Notes: generated by a model from the letters alone, not told the origin. A DNA stretch of 64,000 nucleotides from Candidatus Manganitrophus morganii (GCA_021651055.1 JAJHOH010000001.1:4096001-4160000); one strand, 5' to 3'; shown: positions 18,135-26,533, counted from the stretch's first letter. Program-made: numbers and translations.

Positions 18135-18968
18135 TTATCCGGACGGGAGAAGGGCGCCTAACCCTTCCCGATAAGAAGGGTATTTCAAGTCGATTTGGAA
18201 ATACTCCTTCATTTTCTGGTTTCGGCATCTCCGACTGGCCGCCGGTTCATCGGACGAATTCCAGAGAGGAGCGAAATCGGAAATGCCGAGCCGTTTTGCA
18301 AGAAAAGCATAGTAATCCCCCCGCCGGACCGGATGATCGTCGGAGAAAAGATAACACTCTCCCGTTTTTGTTAAGGGGGCCGTCGCCAGGAGCAGCGGAA
18401 TCAGGTCGTCGAGATGGATCAAATTCAGGTAACTTTCGGGTCGGCCGCGGAGGGTCCCCCGTTTTAGAACTTGATCGCGTCCGGGAATTCGATTCGGTCC
18501 GTAGATTCCGGAGAGCCGGACGACCACCCCCGGAAACTGCGCTTCTTCGACGGCGGTAAAGAGCGTATCCTCCGTTTCGATCAGACGCGCCCCGGCGGGA
18601 TGTTTTGCGCGGCGCAGAGACGATTCATCGACCCACCCGTTGGAGTAATCTCCATAAACGCCGGTGCTGCTGGTGTAGATAAACCGACTGGGCCGGTTTT
18701 CCAGGAGCGCGGCGATCGTATGGGTCATGGCGCGGGGAAGGGTCTCCTCCTGCGATCCCGACACCAGGAAATAAACCCAGTCGGCCTGCGGGAGTCGAAA
18801 AGGAGGTTTTAAGAGATCGACGACGATCGGCTCGATCCCCTCTCTCCTGAGAAGATCGGCTTTTTCAACTCTCCGGGTCGTGCCGTAGACCCTGAAACCT
18901 TTTTCGATCCACCCCTTTGCCAACGGCAACCCGACATATCCGCATCCGATAATGAGGACAGATTCGAT
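18135..18968 (-). CDS. NAD(P)-dependent epimerase/dehydratase-like SDR, apparent ATC start
   Basis: An atypical short-chain dehydrogenase of the YeeZ/YbjT type, about 277 residues. The Rossmann motif 'IIGCGYVGLPLAKGW' lies at the extreme N-terminus, then 'YTSSTGVYGDY' supplies the active-site Ser/Tyr, and 'VRLSGIYGP' and 'NLIHLDDLI' follow. The first ordinary start codon (TTG at 18929) would remove the nucleotide-binding glycines. Upstream in frame there is no ATG, GTG or TTG, but AAGGAGGT sits four bases before an ATC at 18968, exactly where family members have Met (predicted start [M]ESVLIIGCG). I therefore place the start at this ATC. Substrate is unknown; the gene stands alone. Confidence 0.75.
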   Translation of the reverse strand: MESVLIIGCGYVGLPLAKGWIEKGFRVYGTTRRVEKADLLRREGIEPIVVDLLKPPFRLPQADWVYFLVSGSQEETLPRAMTHTIAALLENRPSRFIYTSSTGVYGDYSNGWVDESSLRRAKHPAGARLIETEDTLFTAVEEAQFPGVVVRLSGIYGPNRIPGRDQVLKRGTLRGRPESYLNLIHLDDLIPLLLATAPLTKTGECYLFSDDHPVRRGDYYAFLAKRLGISDFAPLWNSSDEPAASRRCRNQKMKEYFQIDLKYPSYREGLGALLPSG

Positions 18969-19109
18969 AGCGACCTCCTTGTTGTCCCGTCCATTCCGAT
19001 CTTTTCAACGGTCAGAGCGTAACGCTTTCGAGGACGCGCGTCAATGAGTATGCCTGGGAGGATGCCTGGCGGTATTCACGGCGGTATGCCGGGTAAACAA
19101 TATATCATA

Positions 19110-20435
19110 TCATTGGACCGGAAGGGCTTTTACAAAGACAAAACCATTTTCAATCCAGGCGGCATAGAGCCGTTGGCCCGAAGCGGCAAGCGAGGTGGAC
19201 CAAGAAAAAGAGCCGGAGGTTTCATTCAGGGGCTCCCCCTTCCGGGTCCACGCGGTGCCGTTCCAACGCCAAACTTCCACACTCGATCCGCCGAAGGCGA
19301 GGGTCGGTTCCCCTTTGACTTCCATCAACGCGGGATCAACGCCCTCTTCGGAGAGGGGTGAGCCGAGGGTGACCCAGGCCTCCCCATTCCATTGTCTTGC
19401 CTGAATTCCCCCCTGCTGAAACGCAAGGGTTGGAATGTCTTGAACGAAGGCGAGGGAGAAGGTGGAGGAGAAAAAAGTCAGCGGATCATTGGCCGGGCCG
19501 CCGGCGGAAAGCCAACTCTCCCCGGTGCGATGAAAAAGGGCCAATTCGATCCCTTCCGAAGCGGCGTTCTGCATCAGAACGGCAAGGGAGAGGTTCTGAT
19601 CGTCGGCGCCGAGCGCATACTTCCTTGGCGAGGGGGCATCGGCGTAGTGTGATCCGACCCCGCCGAGATCGACCCATGCGCCGGCCCATTGCTGGACCCG
19701 CGTGCTGGCGTATCGGCTGTCGCTGCAGAAGGAATCCCATGCGACGGTCGGAACCCCCTGACGAACATTCAAGGCGGCATTGGCCGGACCGCAACCGTCC
19801 TGATACGTTTGAACGGCGACGGTCGACCAGGCACCCTCCTCTCGTCTGACCAGATAGAGCGACCTTCCTTCAATCCAGGTGAGGAAGAGCCGCTCTCCGT
19901 CGGATGCGAGGGAGGGAAGCGTGGCGGCTTCATTGGGGTTCACATTCAAGGGGCCTTCCACGTCCCATTCGGTGCCGTTCCAAAAACCGGTGTAAATTTT
20001 TCCGTCTTCTTCCCAGGACACGACCGGAGCGTTTTCGATTGTCGCGAGGGTCAACCAGACGGCCACTCCCCGTTGCGCCGCGTTCACACGGGCCCCCAGC
20101 GCCTGCCACCGAGCGTCTCCGTCGGATGGGCCGCCCCCTGCGTCTTCAGTCACCGGATCGGTTTCCGGGGCGGGATCGGCGATCGGGACCGATGGAGCGA
20201 CCGGAACCGCCGTCGCCGTCGAGGCCGGAGTCGCTGTCGGGGTGGCCCCTTCCGTTGGGGGCTGCTCCCCTGTCGATGCGGGGGTGGCGGGGGGTGTTTC
20301 ATTGGAGAGGGAAGAAGGGGTTGCAGGGTCCTTCTCCGAATTGGAACCGCCGCTGGACCCGCAGGAAATGAGGGTAGGAATAATAAGGACGACTGCAAAA
20401 TAACGGACTGCTTGTTTTATAAAACCTTTTTTCAT
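19110..20435 (-). CDS. Lipoprotein with Pro/Thr-rich stalk and propeller-like repeats
   Basis: A 441-residue secreted lipoprotein. The start at ATG 20435 is preceded by GGGAGGAGG. The signal peptide ends in lipobox 'LISC' (Cys about 25). The next 75 residues are a low-complexity Pro/Thr/Ala/Glu stalk with repeated 'TPAST' and 'TAVPVAPS'. From about residue 105 the protein consists of roughly 45-residue repeats: 'LASDGERLFLTWIEGRSLYLVRRE', 'GVPTVAWDSF', 'DIPTLAFQQGGIQARQWNGEAWVTLG', 'WNGTAWTRKG', 'LYAAWIENGFVFVKAL'. This Trp-Asn-Gly plus 'AWIE' pattern suggests a BNR/sialidase-like beta-propeller. It shares this architecture with the lipoprotein at 34966-36957. Ligand unknown. Confidence 0.75.
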   Translation of the reverse strand: MKKGFIKQAVRYFAVVLIIPTLISCGSSGGSNSEKDPATPSSLSNETPPATPASTGEQPPTEGATPTATPASTATAVPVAPSVPIADPAPETDPVTEDAGGGPSDGDARWQALGARVNAAQRGVAVWLTLATIENAPVVSWEEDGKIYTGFWNGTEWDVEGPLNVNPNEAATLPSLASDGERLFLTWIEGRSLYLVRREEGAWSTVAVQTYQDGCGPANAALNVRQGVPTVAWDSFCSDSRYASTRVQQWAGAWVDLGGVGSHYADAPSPRKYALGADDQNLSLAVLMQNAASEGIELALFHRTGESWLSAGGPANDPLTFFSSTFSLAFVQDIPTLAFQQGGIQARQWNGEAWVTLGSPLSEEGVDPALMEVKGEPTLAFGGSSVEVWRWNGTAWTRKGEPLNETSGSFSWSTSLAASGQRLYAAWIENGFVFVKALPVQ

Positions 20436-20673
20436 TGATCCTCCTCCCGACTGTACTTCTTTTAGGTAACAGTGCAACCTATGTACCTTTGATAAAGGGA
20501 CGAACTGGGGGATGGAGAGCCCTTTCGAGGTCATGACGAAATTGCAGCGGATTGCAGAATTGATTACATCTTTTACATATCGGTGAACGGTAGAGAAAGA
20601 GATGTGCAAAAAAGGATCACTTCTATTGCAAATAGGAGGAACCCTGGATCGGATGGGCATCAGGTGGACGAAA

Positions 20674-20682
20674 TGTTATAAT
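20674..20682 (+). promoter_or_regulatory. Extended -10 promoter, possibly giving a leaderless mRNA
   Basis: TGTTATAAT is a perfect extended -10 element. The expected transcription start, seven or eight bases downstream (20689-20690), coincides with the ATG at 20690. No good -35 element is visible. Confidence 0.5.
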
Positions 20683-20689
20683 GCTCATT

Positions 20690-22621
20690 ATGAACGATAT
20701 CATTTGGACCCCCTCCGACGAGATCATCCGGCAATCGAACGTCTGGCGATTAATGCAGCGCCATGGTCTTTCTTCATATGAAGCGCTCATTCGCTGGTCG
20801 ATCGAGGATATCGGCCGATTTTGGGATGCGGTTTCGAAGGACCTCGGAATCCGATGGAGCCGGCCCTATCGCCAGGTCTACGACACCTCCGCCGGCCTTC
20901 CCTGGACGAAGTGGTTCATCGGCGGCCAGACGAATCTGGTGATGAACTGCATCGATCGCCATCTCCCTGCCCGCGCGAATGAGATCGCCCTTCTTTGGGA
21001 AGGAGAAGATAAAAAAGTCCGCTCCTGGACGTACGATCAACTCTCCCGGGAGGTCTCCCGCCTGGCGGACGCCCTTCGGCGGGAAGGGATCGGTCCCGGT
21101 GATACGATCGGAATCTACATGCCGATGTCGCTGGAGATGGTGGCGGTCCTCTACGCCTCCTTCAAGATCGGTGCGATTTGCATCCCGATTTTCTCCGGGT
21201 TTGCCGCCGGCCCCCTCGCCGTCCGTCTCGCGCACGCCGAGGCGAAGATCCTCTTCACCGCCGACGGCTCTCTCCGGCGTGGAAAAATCATTGAGATCAA
21301 GCGGTCGGCCGATGAGGCCGCCGCTCAAATTCCGACGTTGCGGAAGAAAGTCATTCTGCGCCGCCTTGGAAATGAAATCGATTGGGATTCGTCGCGTGAT
21401 TGCTGGTACACCGAATTTGTCGCGGGAAAGTCGGAGCGGGTCGCCACCGAATCGCTCGACGCCGAAGCCCCCGCCTTGATCCTCTACACTTCCGGGACCA
21501 CCGGCCGGCCGAAAGGGACCGTCCACACGCACGGCGGCTGTTTGATGCAGATCGGGAAGGAACTGGCGTATCACTTCGACGTTAAACCGGAGGACCGCTT
21601 TTTCTGGTTGACCGACATCGGCTGGATGATGGGCCCCTGGATGATCATCGGCGTTCACTTGCAGGGAGGATGCGTCTTCCTTTATGAGGGGGCGCCGAAC
21701 CACCCGGCCCCCGATCGCCTCTGGGAGATGATCGACCGTCATCGGCTCACCCATCTTGGAATCTCCCCGACCGCCGTCCGTCTCTTGATCCGCGCGGGGG
21801 AAGCCCCCGTCGCGCAGCATGACCTCGCATCGCTTCGAATGCTCGGCTCCACCGGCGAGCCGTGGGATCAGGAAAGTTATCTCTGGTTCTTCGAGAAGAT
21901 CGGAAAAAGAAAGCTTCCGATCATGAACATCTCCGGCGGCACGGAGATCATCGGCTGTTTTCTCGCGCCCCTTCCGATCACCCCGCTGAAGCCGTGCACC
22001 CTGGGGGGACCGGGGCTCGGGATGGATGTCGATGTCTTCGACGATCATGGAAAGCCGGTCCGTGGGGAAACCGGACACTTGGTCTGTAAAAAGCCGGCCC
22101 CGTCGATGACACGGGGTTTCTGGAAGGATCGCGACCGGTATCTCGCCACCTACTGGTCACGATGGCCGAATATCTGGTTTCACGGCGACTGGGCCCGGAT
22201 CGATGACGAGGGGTACTGGTTCCTCCATGGACGGTCGGACGATACGATGAAGATTGCCGGCCGCCGTGTCGGCCCCGCCGAAATCGAGTCGGTCCTCATC
22301 TCACACCCCGCCGTCTCCGAGGCGGCGGCGATCGGCGTCCCCGATCCGATCAAGGGAGAGGCGATCGTTTGTCTCGTCGTGTTGAAGCCGGGCCAATCGG
22401 CCGATGAACAAAGCCTTGCAGACCAAGTGACCGAGGCGATGGGAAAAGCGCTCCGCCCCAAAGCAATCCGCATCGTCTCCGATCTTCCCAAAACCCGATC
22501 GGCCAAAATCGTCCGCCGTGTCATCCGGGCAAAGCTTCTCGGACAATCTCTGGGAGATCTCACCTCGATTGAAAATCCCGCCGCAATCGAAGAAATCGCT
22601 GCGCTATCAAAAGAAAAATAA
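20690..22621 (+). CDS. Acetyl-CoA-synthetase-like AMP-forming acyl-CoA ligase
   Basis: ANL-superfamily adenylating enzyme that forms acyl-CoA from a carboxylate, ATP and CoA in the cytoplasm. About 643 residues, close to acetyl-CoA synthetase. Motifs: N-terminal ACS-like region (SNVWRLMQRHG), 'LYTSGTTGRPKGTVHTHGG' as the ATP loop, 'WLTDIGWMMGPW', 'ISGGTEIIGC', 'GDWARIDDEGYWFLHGRSDD' and the C-terminal Lys in 'KTRSAKIVRR' needed for adenylation. Acetate versus propionate or another acid cannot be settled. ATG 20690 is preferred over ATG 20681 because the latter lies inside the -10 box; neither has a proper Shine-Dalgarno. It stands alone between a lipoprotein and the Rieske gene. Confidence 0.85.
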   Translation: MNDIIWTPSDEIIRQSNVWRLMQRHGLSSYEALIRWSIEDIGRFWDAVSKDLGIRWSRPYRQVYDTSAGLPWTKWFIGGQTNLVMNCIDRHLPARANEIALLWEGEDKKVRSWTYDQLSREVSRLADALRREGIGPGDTIGIYMPMSLEMVAVLYASFKIGAICIPIFSGFAAGPLAVRLAHAEAKILFTADGSLRRGKIIEIKRSADEAAAQIPTLRKKVILRRLGNEIDWDSSRDCWYTEFVAGKSERVATESLDAEAPALILYTSGTTGRPKGTVHTHGGCLMQIGKELAYHFDVKPEDRFFWLTDIGWMMGPWMIIGVHLQGGCVFLYEGAPNHPAPDRLWEMIDRHRLTHLGISPTAVRLLIRAGEAPVAQHDLASLRMLGSTGEPWDQESYLWFFEKIGKRKLPIMNISGGTEIIGCFLAPLPITPLKPCTLGGPGLGMDVDVFDDHGKPVRGETGHLVCKKPAPSMTRGFWKDRDRYLATYWSRWPNIWFHGDWARIDDEGYWFLHGRSDDTMKIAGRRVGPAEIESVLISHPAVSEAAAIGVPDPIKGEAIVCLVVLKPGQSADEQSLADQVTEAMGKALRPKAIRIVSDLPKTRSAKIVRRVIRAKLLGQSLGDLTSIENPAAIEEIAALSKEK

Positions 22622-22729
22622 CGGGAAGCGGTAAGCCGTCCTCCCCTGTTTTGAACTCAAACCTCTATTGAAAAAGGAAAGTGATAAAGGTAAACTATCG
22701 CATTAGTGATGTGTGGAGATGGAGGAAGA

Positions 22730-23320
22730 ATGACGGCGGAGTTCGTCAAGGTGGCTCGGCTTCAAGAGATTCCGATGGAAAAAGGGAAGGTCATCCAGGT
22801 AGAGGGAAAGGAGATCGCGCTCTTTCGATCGGATGGATCGGTCTATGCAATCGATAATCTCTGCCTGCATGAGGGGGGGCCGCTCGGTCACGGACCGGTG
22901 AAGGATGGAGTCGTCACCTGCCCCTGGCACCTCTGGCGGTTTGATGTTCGAACCGGCGCGATGGTTGAAGCGCCGTCGATGAAGGTCGATTGCTTCGCCG
23001 TCAAAGTCGAAGGGGAAGAGGTTTACCTCGATGTCTCCTCCTTGACCGCTCCGGTCCGAAGAAACCAGACGATCCTGCGGCGATTGGTCGCCGGAGAGAC
23101 GGCGGAGACATTGGCGAAGGAGTACCACCTTGTTCCGGAAGAGATCGAGCGGATTGCAAAACAGGCCCGGATCGGAGAGCGTTTGGTTTGGCTCGGCGAG
23201 CTCTTCCAGCGTCAGGGGGCGATCTACAGTCAAGATCTGCTCCGGATTCCGTATCGAGATCTGGAAGGAATCTCCTACGGGGCGCAGGAAAAACTCGACG
23301 AGTTGATCGAATTGCTTTGA
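22730..23320 (+). CDS. Rieske [2Fe-2S] protein with C-terminal helical/HTH-like domain
   Basis: About 196 residues; start at ATG 22730 directly after GGAGGAAGA (an earlier in-frame ATG at 22706 lacks such a site). The first 100 residues are a small Rieske ferredoxin: 'CLHEGGPLG' and 'CPWHLWRFDVRTG' give the Cys-x-His and Cys-x2-His cluster ligands. It most resembles the ferredoxin subunit of nitrite reductase or dioxygenase systems. Residues about 115-196 are an additional helical region ('QTILRRLVAGETAETLAKEYHL', 'IERIAKQARIGERLVWLGELF') resembling a winged-helix or DUF433-type module. No oxygenase gene is adjacent. The VOC protein follows 11 bases later, so the two are probably cotranscribed. 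Confidence 0.85.
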   Translation: MTAEFVKVARLQEIPMEKGKVIQVEGKEIALFRSDGSVYAIDNLCLHEGGPLGHGPVKDGVVTCPWHLWRFDVRTGAMVEAPSMKVDCFAVKVEGEEVYLDVSSLTAPVRRNQTILRRLVAGETAETLAKEYHLVPEEIERIAKQARIGERLVWLGELFQRQGAIYSQDLLRIPYRDLEGISYGAQEKLDELIELL

Positions 23321-23331
23321 GAGGAAATGAG

Positions 23332-23748
23332 ATGTCCGAAGAGAATCGTCCGCTCCCGCTCAGAGGGTTGAGACACTTGGCGCTGAAGGTCACCGATATC
23401 GGAAAATCGCGCCGGTTTTACGAGGGAATTCTTGGGATGCGCATCGTCTGGGAGCCCGATCCTGAGAATCTCTATCTGAGCTTCGGGTCGGACAATCTGG
23501 CGCTTCATCAGATTCCGCCGGGAGAGACGCCGCCGGCGGAAATGGGACAGCGTCTCGACCATTTCGGTTTCATTGCGGAGAACGAGTCGATCGTCGATGC
23601 CATGGTCGAAAAAATGGAGACGGCCGGTGTTCCGATCGTCAAACCGGTGAAGCGGCACCGAGACGGGAGCTATTCTTTTTACATGGCGGACCCGGACGGA
23701 AATGTGATTCAAGTTCTGTATGAGCCGCATATCAGCCCGCTTCCATAG
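23332..23748 (+). CDS. VOC-family (glyoxalase/dioxygenase fold) protein
   Basis: A 138-residue single VOC module. The start ATG at 23332 is preceded by GAGGAAATGAG; a longer open frame to 22990 is only the shadow of the Rieske gene. Two beta-alpha-beta-beta-beta halves are visible. The first holds 'LRHLALKVTDIGKSRRFYEGILGMRIV' with a metal-ligand His, the second 'RLDHFGFIAEN' with another His, and 'ADPDGNVIQVLYEP' carries the terminal Glu ligand. The ligand set suggests a metal-dependent lyase or dioxygenase; the substrate is unknown. Pairing with a Rieske protein hints at a small redox or aromatic-compound function (inference). Confidence 0.85.
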   Translation: MSEENRPLPLRGLRHLALKVTDIGKSRRFYEGILGMRIVWEPDPENLYLSFGSDNLALHQIPPGETPPAEMGQRLDHFGFIAENESIVDAMVEKMETAGVPIVKPVKRHRDGSYSFYMADPDGNVIQVLYEPHISPLP

Positions 23749-23791
23749 AGGAGAAGCTTTTTAAAGAATTCTTTTTTTGTATTTTCTTCTC

Positions 23792-23820
23792 TTGACCTCT
23801 TTTAAAATTCAGTATATATT
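23792..23820 (+). promoter_or_regulatory. Sigma-70 promoter of the HU gene
   Basis: TTGACC (23792-23797), a 17-base spacer and TATATT (23815-23820) form a near-consensus promoter. Its transcript would carry a leader of about 168 bases before the HU start. Confidence 0.7.
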
Positions 23821-23826
23821 CTCACG

Positions 23827-23994
23827 ATCTTATCTGGTGGGAGGGTGAAGGGGCCCCCCTCCCGACTGAGGAGTTCATTCAGTCTTAAAGAAAGACGCGT
23901 GGCCCGCTCCGATGGTTGTCACAGCCAAGGCAGGAGGCGCCCGCCTTGGCAAGATTGGATCAATCGTACTTCTACCTATAAGGAGGATGAACGT
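23827..23994 (+). promoter_or_regulatory. Structured 5' leader of the HU gene
   Basis: The leader contains two GC-rich hairpins. GGGAGGG (23839-23845) pairs with CCCTCCC (23857-23863), and GCCAAGGC (23924-23931) pairs with GCCTTGGC (23943-23950). AAGGAGG precedes the HU ATG. A frame running in from 23845 has no start signal and is not taken as coding. Leader-based control is inferred. Confidence 0.4.
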
Positions 23995-24282
23995 ATGGCC
24001 AAAGCCATGACCAAGTCTCAGATCGCCGACACCCTTTCAAAGAAGACCAGTCTCCCGAAGAAAACAGCGGTTCAATTTCTCGATGAATTGGCCGGGCTCG
24101 CCTACCGGGAAGCGAAGAACACCTTTACCCTTCCCGGAATCGGGAAGCTTGTTCTGGTCAATCGTAAGGCGAGAATGGGACGGAACCCGCAGACGGGCGA
24201 GGCGATCAAGATCCCGGCGAAGCGCGTGGTGAAATTCCGTGTTGCGAAGGCGGCGAAAGACTCGATCTTAGGAAAGAAATAG
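23995..24282 (+). CDS. HU-family DNA-binding protein
   Basis: Small histone-like protein that bends and compacts DNA as a dimer. The 95-residue product starts at ATG 23995, six bases after AAGGAGG. The HU fold is evident: helical N-terminus (MTKSQIADTLSKKTSLPKKTAVQFLDEL), the turn 'FTLPGIGKLVLVNRKARMGRNPQTGE' containing the beta arm with the conserved 'GRNPxTGE', and 'IPAKRVVKFRVAKAAKDSI' at the end. This version (LPGIGKLV, KKTAVQFLDEL) is the divergent HU type common outside gammaproteobacteria. It is monocistronic, with its own promoter, a long structured leader and a hairpin terminator. Confidence 0.93.
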   Translation: MAKAMTKSQIADTLSKKTSLPKKTAVQFLDELAGLAYREAKNTFTLPGIGKLVLVNRKARMGRNPQTGEAIKIPAKRVVKFRVAKAAKDSILGKK

Positions 24283-24301
24283 TTCCACAGTTTGCATTTC
24301 T

Positions 24302-24343
24302 GTAGGGGCACGACATCACGACCTGTCGTGCCCCTATTTTTTT
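24302..24343. terminator. Rho-independent terminator after HU
   Basis: GTAGGGGCACGAC and its complement GTCGTGCCCCTAT enclose a ten-base loop and are followed by seven to eight T. It lies between the convergent HU and etfA genes. The T-run favours ending HU transcription. Confidence 0.9.
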
Positions 24344-24344
24344 G

Positions 24345-25337
24345 TCACCCCTCGGCCGTCATTTTTTTGACGGCCTCGGTTAGAAGCGGAAGGATCTCAA
24401 AAATATCTCCGACGATGCCGTAGGTGGCGATCTTGAAGATCGGGGCGTTCGGGTCTTTGTTGATGGCGACAATATATTTGGAAGAGGACATTCCGGCCTG
24501 ATGCTGAATCGCCCCGGAGATGCCGCATGCCACGTAGAGAACGGGCGAGACCGTCTTTCCCGTCAAGCCGACCTGATAAGCGTGCGGCTTCCATCCGGCA
24601 TCGACGGCGGCGCGGGACGCCCCCACCGCCGCGCCGAGCGCCTCGGCGAGCTCTTCAACCAGCTTGAAGTTTTCGGGCGCCTTCAATCCCCGCCCCCCGG
24701 AAACGATGATCCGGGCTTCCGTTAACTCGACTTTTGATCCGACCGTCGTAACGACCTCTTTTACCTTATCGCTCAATTTTGCAAGATCGATGGGGGGGGC
24801 AACCTTTTCGATGACCGGCTCGCGGGCGGGATCGGGCGAATGGACCGGAAAGACATTCGGCCGGAGCGTGGCCACTTGAAGGGTCGGCTGCCGGCTCGTC
24901 AGTCTTGAGAGGAGCTTCCCTGCATAGATCGGGCGGGTCGCCGTCGCAACGCCCCCCTCTCTGATTTCCAATCCGACACAATCTCCCATGAAGGGACCTT
25001 TGAGTTTGGCCGCCAGTTTGGGGCCGAGATCTTTTCCCATCGCGGTCGCTCCCATGAGGATGAGCGAGGGTTGGATTCTTTTCGCCACGTCGGCGAGGAT
25101 GGAGGCATACCCTTCCGACGAGTAGAGCCGCAGCTCGGGCGTTTCAGCCAGATAGACTTTATCGGCTCCGCCGGCAGCCAAGCCTTTCGCCTCCGATGCG
25201 ATCCGATCTCCGATCAACACCACCTCTACCTCTCCGCCGGCCTTTTGAATGAGCCGACGGGCGGCGCCGAGCGCTTCCAATCCGACCCGTTTGACCTTGC
25301 CGTCCCGTTGTTCCGCAAAAACCAAAATCCCTGCCAT
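24345..25337 (-). CDS. etfA: Electron transfer flavoprotein subunit alpha
   Basis: The FAD-binding subunit of ETF, which takes electrons from acyl-CoA dehydrogenase and hands them to the quinone pool. The start at ATG 25337 is backed by AAGGAGG; a codon further up lacks support. The 330-residue protein has domain I ([26 protein letters not shown]) and the full C-terminal FAD domain: 'IIVSGGRGL', '[14 protein letters not shown]', '[29 protein letters not shown]' and '[13 protein letters not shown]'. It is the last gene of the beta-oxidation operon and is separated from etfB by a patatin gene. It is complete, unlike the short alpha-like gene at 27344. Confidence 0.95.
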   Translation of the reverse strand: MAGILVFAEQRDGKVKRVGLEALGAARRLIQKAGGEVEVVLIGDRIASEAKGLAAGGADKVYLAETPELRLYSSEGYASILADVAKRIQPSLILMGATAMGKDLGPKLAAKLKGPFMGDCVGLEIREGGVATATRPIYAGKLLSRLTSRQPTLQVATLRPNVFPVHSPDPAREPVIEKVAPPIDLAKLSDKVKEVVTTVGSKVELTEARIIVSGGRGLKAPENFKLVEELAEALGAAVGASRAAVDAGWKPHAYQVGLTGKTVSPVLYVACGISGAIQHQAGMSSSKYIVAINKDPNAPIFKIATYGIVGDIFEILPLLTEAVKKMTAEG

Positions 25338-25354
25338 GGTGCCTCCTTCAATCG

Positions 25355-26503
25355 TCACGGTTCCTTGAACTTGTCGAGCGTTACCTCAATTTGATGCCGA
25401 TTCAAGCAATCCTTGTAGTAAGCGAATTCCTCTCGCAGCGCCTGCATGGTGGAATGGTAACCGTACCGGAGGACCTGAGCGCGGGTGTTATAGCTGACCG
25501 CGTGGTGCGCGAACATGAAGGCCTCCGACGGTTTGGGCTGGGTTAAAATAAACTGTTTTGCCGGATGTTCGGAAATATAACGTTTCATCGCCAGGTACAT
25601 GCGGGTCGATGTGTTGACCCGCATCGCCTGATCGTAGATGTACGTGAGCCCCTTCTCCCTGATCCCGACCGCTTTTCCGTCGGCGGAAAGCGACGGCAGG
25701 CGGACCCGGTTTCGGTCGTTGACGATATACTGGACCGGATTGATGATCCACATCATCTCGGCGCCGTGGTTCATGGCGATATCCATATAGGCGACGCGCC
25801 CCACCCCGCCGTCGATGTAATCTTTCCCTCGAATCTGAATCGGCTGAAAAAGAATCGGCATGGCGGAAGAGGCGATGACCGCCTGGGAAATCGGCACGTC
25901 ATCAAATCCCTCTTCACCGAATACGTCATATCGTCCCACATCGACATCGACCGCCGGAATGTAAAGCGCTCTCCTCAGTTTTCTAAAATCGTTGGTGTAT
26001 CCCTCTTGGGAGAAGAAATTGGAAAGGTAGAGATCAAAATTCTTCAACGTAAAGATTCCCGAAGGGAGACTCTCCTGCAGGAACTCCAAAAGGTCGAGGA
26101 TCGAAACCTTTCGACCGCTTTTGATATAGTACCGAAAGATCGGGTAAAGCGATTTTAGGAACTTCTTGATGATATGCGATGTTTCTTGATAGCCGAAGCT
26201 GTAGATGTCCCGCCGGGCGAAGTTGAACGGCGTCTTTCGGTCGTTCTTGATATCGTCGTAGATCATCCGCGGCTTGACGCCGTTTGCGATCAGCGCGGCG
26301 ACGGCGGCCCCGGCGCTGGTTCCGACATAAATATCGAACTCATTCACCGAGAAGCCGTCGAAGAAATCGTCGAGCGCCGTCAGGCATCCGATTTCATACA
26401 TCCAGCCGGGAATCCCGCCGCCGGCCAGGACCAGCGCCCTTTTGGCTCGGCCCTGCTTTTCCGCTCCCCCGGTTTGGGAATCCTGGACGTTTTCTTGCGC
26501 CAT
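25355..26503 (-). CDS. Patatin-like phospholipase
   Basis: Serine-aspartate lipid acyl hydrolase, about 382 residues. Motifs: 'RALVLAGGGIPG' (oxyanion-hole glycines), nucleophile elbow 'GTSAG' in 'IYVGTSAGAAVAAL', and the catalytic Asp in 'YIDGGVG'. The C-terminal half carries 'FILTQPKPSEAFMFAHHAVSY', helices typical of the larger bacterial patatins. There is no signal peptide. The start is uncertain: ATG 26503 is used, but no clear ribosome binding site precedes it, and a TTG at 26527 is possible. It sits between etfB and etfA, an unusual place that suggests it supplies fatty acids from lipid to the operon. Confidence 0.85.
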   Translation of the reverse strand: MAQENVQDSQTGGAEKQGRAKRALVLAGGGIPGWMYEIGCLTALDDFFDGFSVNEFDIYVGTSAGAAVAALIANGVKPRMIYDDIKNDRKTPFNFARRDIYSFGYQETSHIIKKFLKSLYPIFRYYIKSGRKVSILDLLEFLQESLPSGIFTLKNFDLYLSNFFSQEGYTNDFRKLRRALYIPAVDVDVGRYDVFGEEGFDDVPISQAVIASSAMPILFQPIQIRGKDYIDGGVGRVAYMDIAMNHGAEMMWIINPVQYIVNDRNRVRLPSLSADGKAVGIREKGLTYIYDQAMRVNTSTRMYLAMKRYISEHPAKQFILTQPKPSEAFMFAHHAVSYNTRAQVLRYGYHSTMQALREEFAYYKDCLNRHQIEVTLDKFKEP

Positions 26504-26533
26504 ACACTTTTTACCAGCCGAGATCAAACCCGA

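Noticed and set aside
19044-19361. Frame beginning with Met-Pro-Gly-rich repeats (MPGRMPGGIHGGMPG)
   Set aside because: The repeat-like start is short, and the frame then runs antisense through the lipoprotein gene. No ribosome site.
20774-22078. 434-codon minus-strand frame opposite the acyl-CoA synthetase
   Set aside because: Same antisense effect; charged low-quality protein without domains, while the plus strand encodes every ligase motif.
22990-23331. N-terminal extension of the VOC protein
   Set aside because: This part is an out-of-frame shadow of the Rieske gene; the VOC domain starts at ATG 23332 with a good ribosome site.
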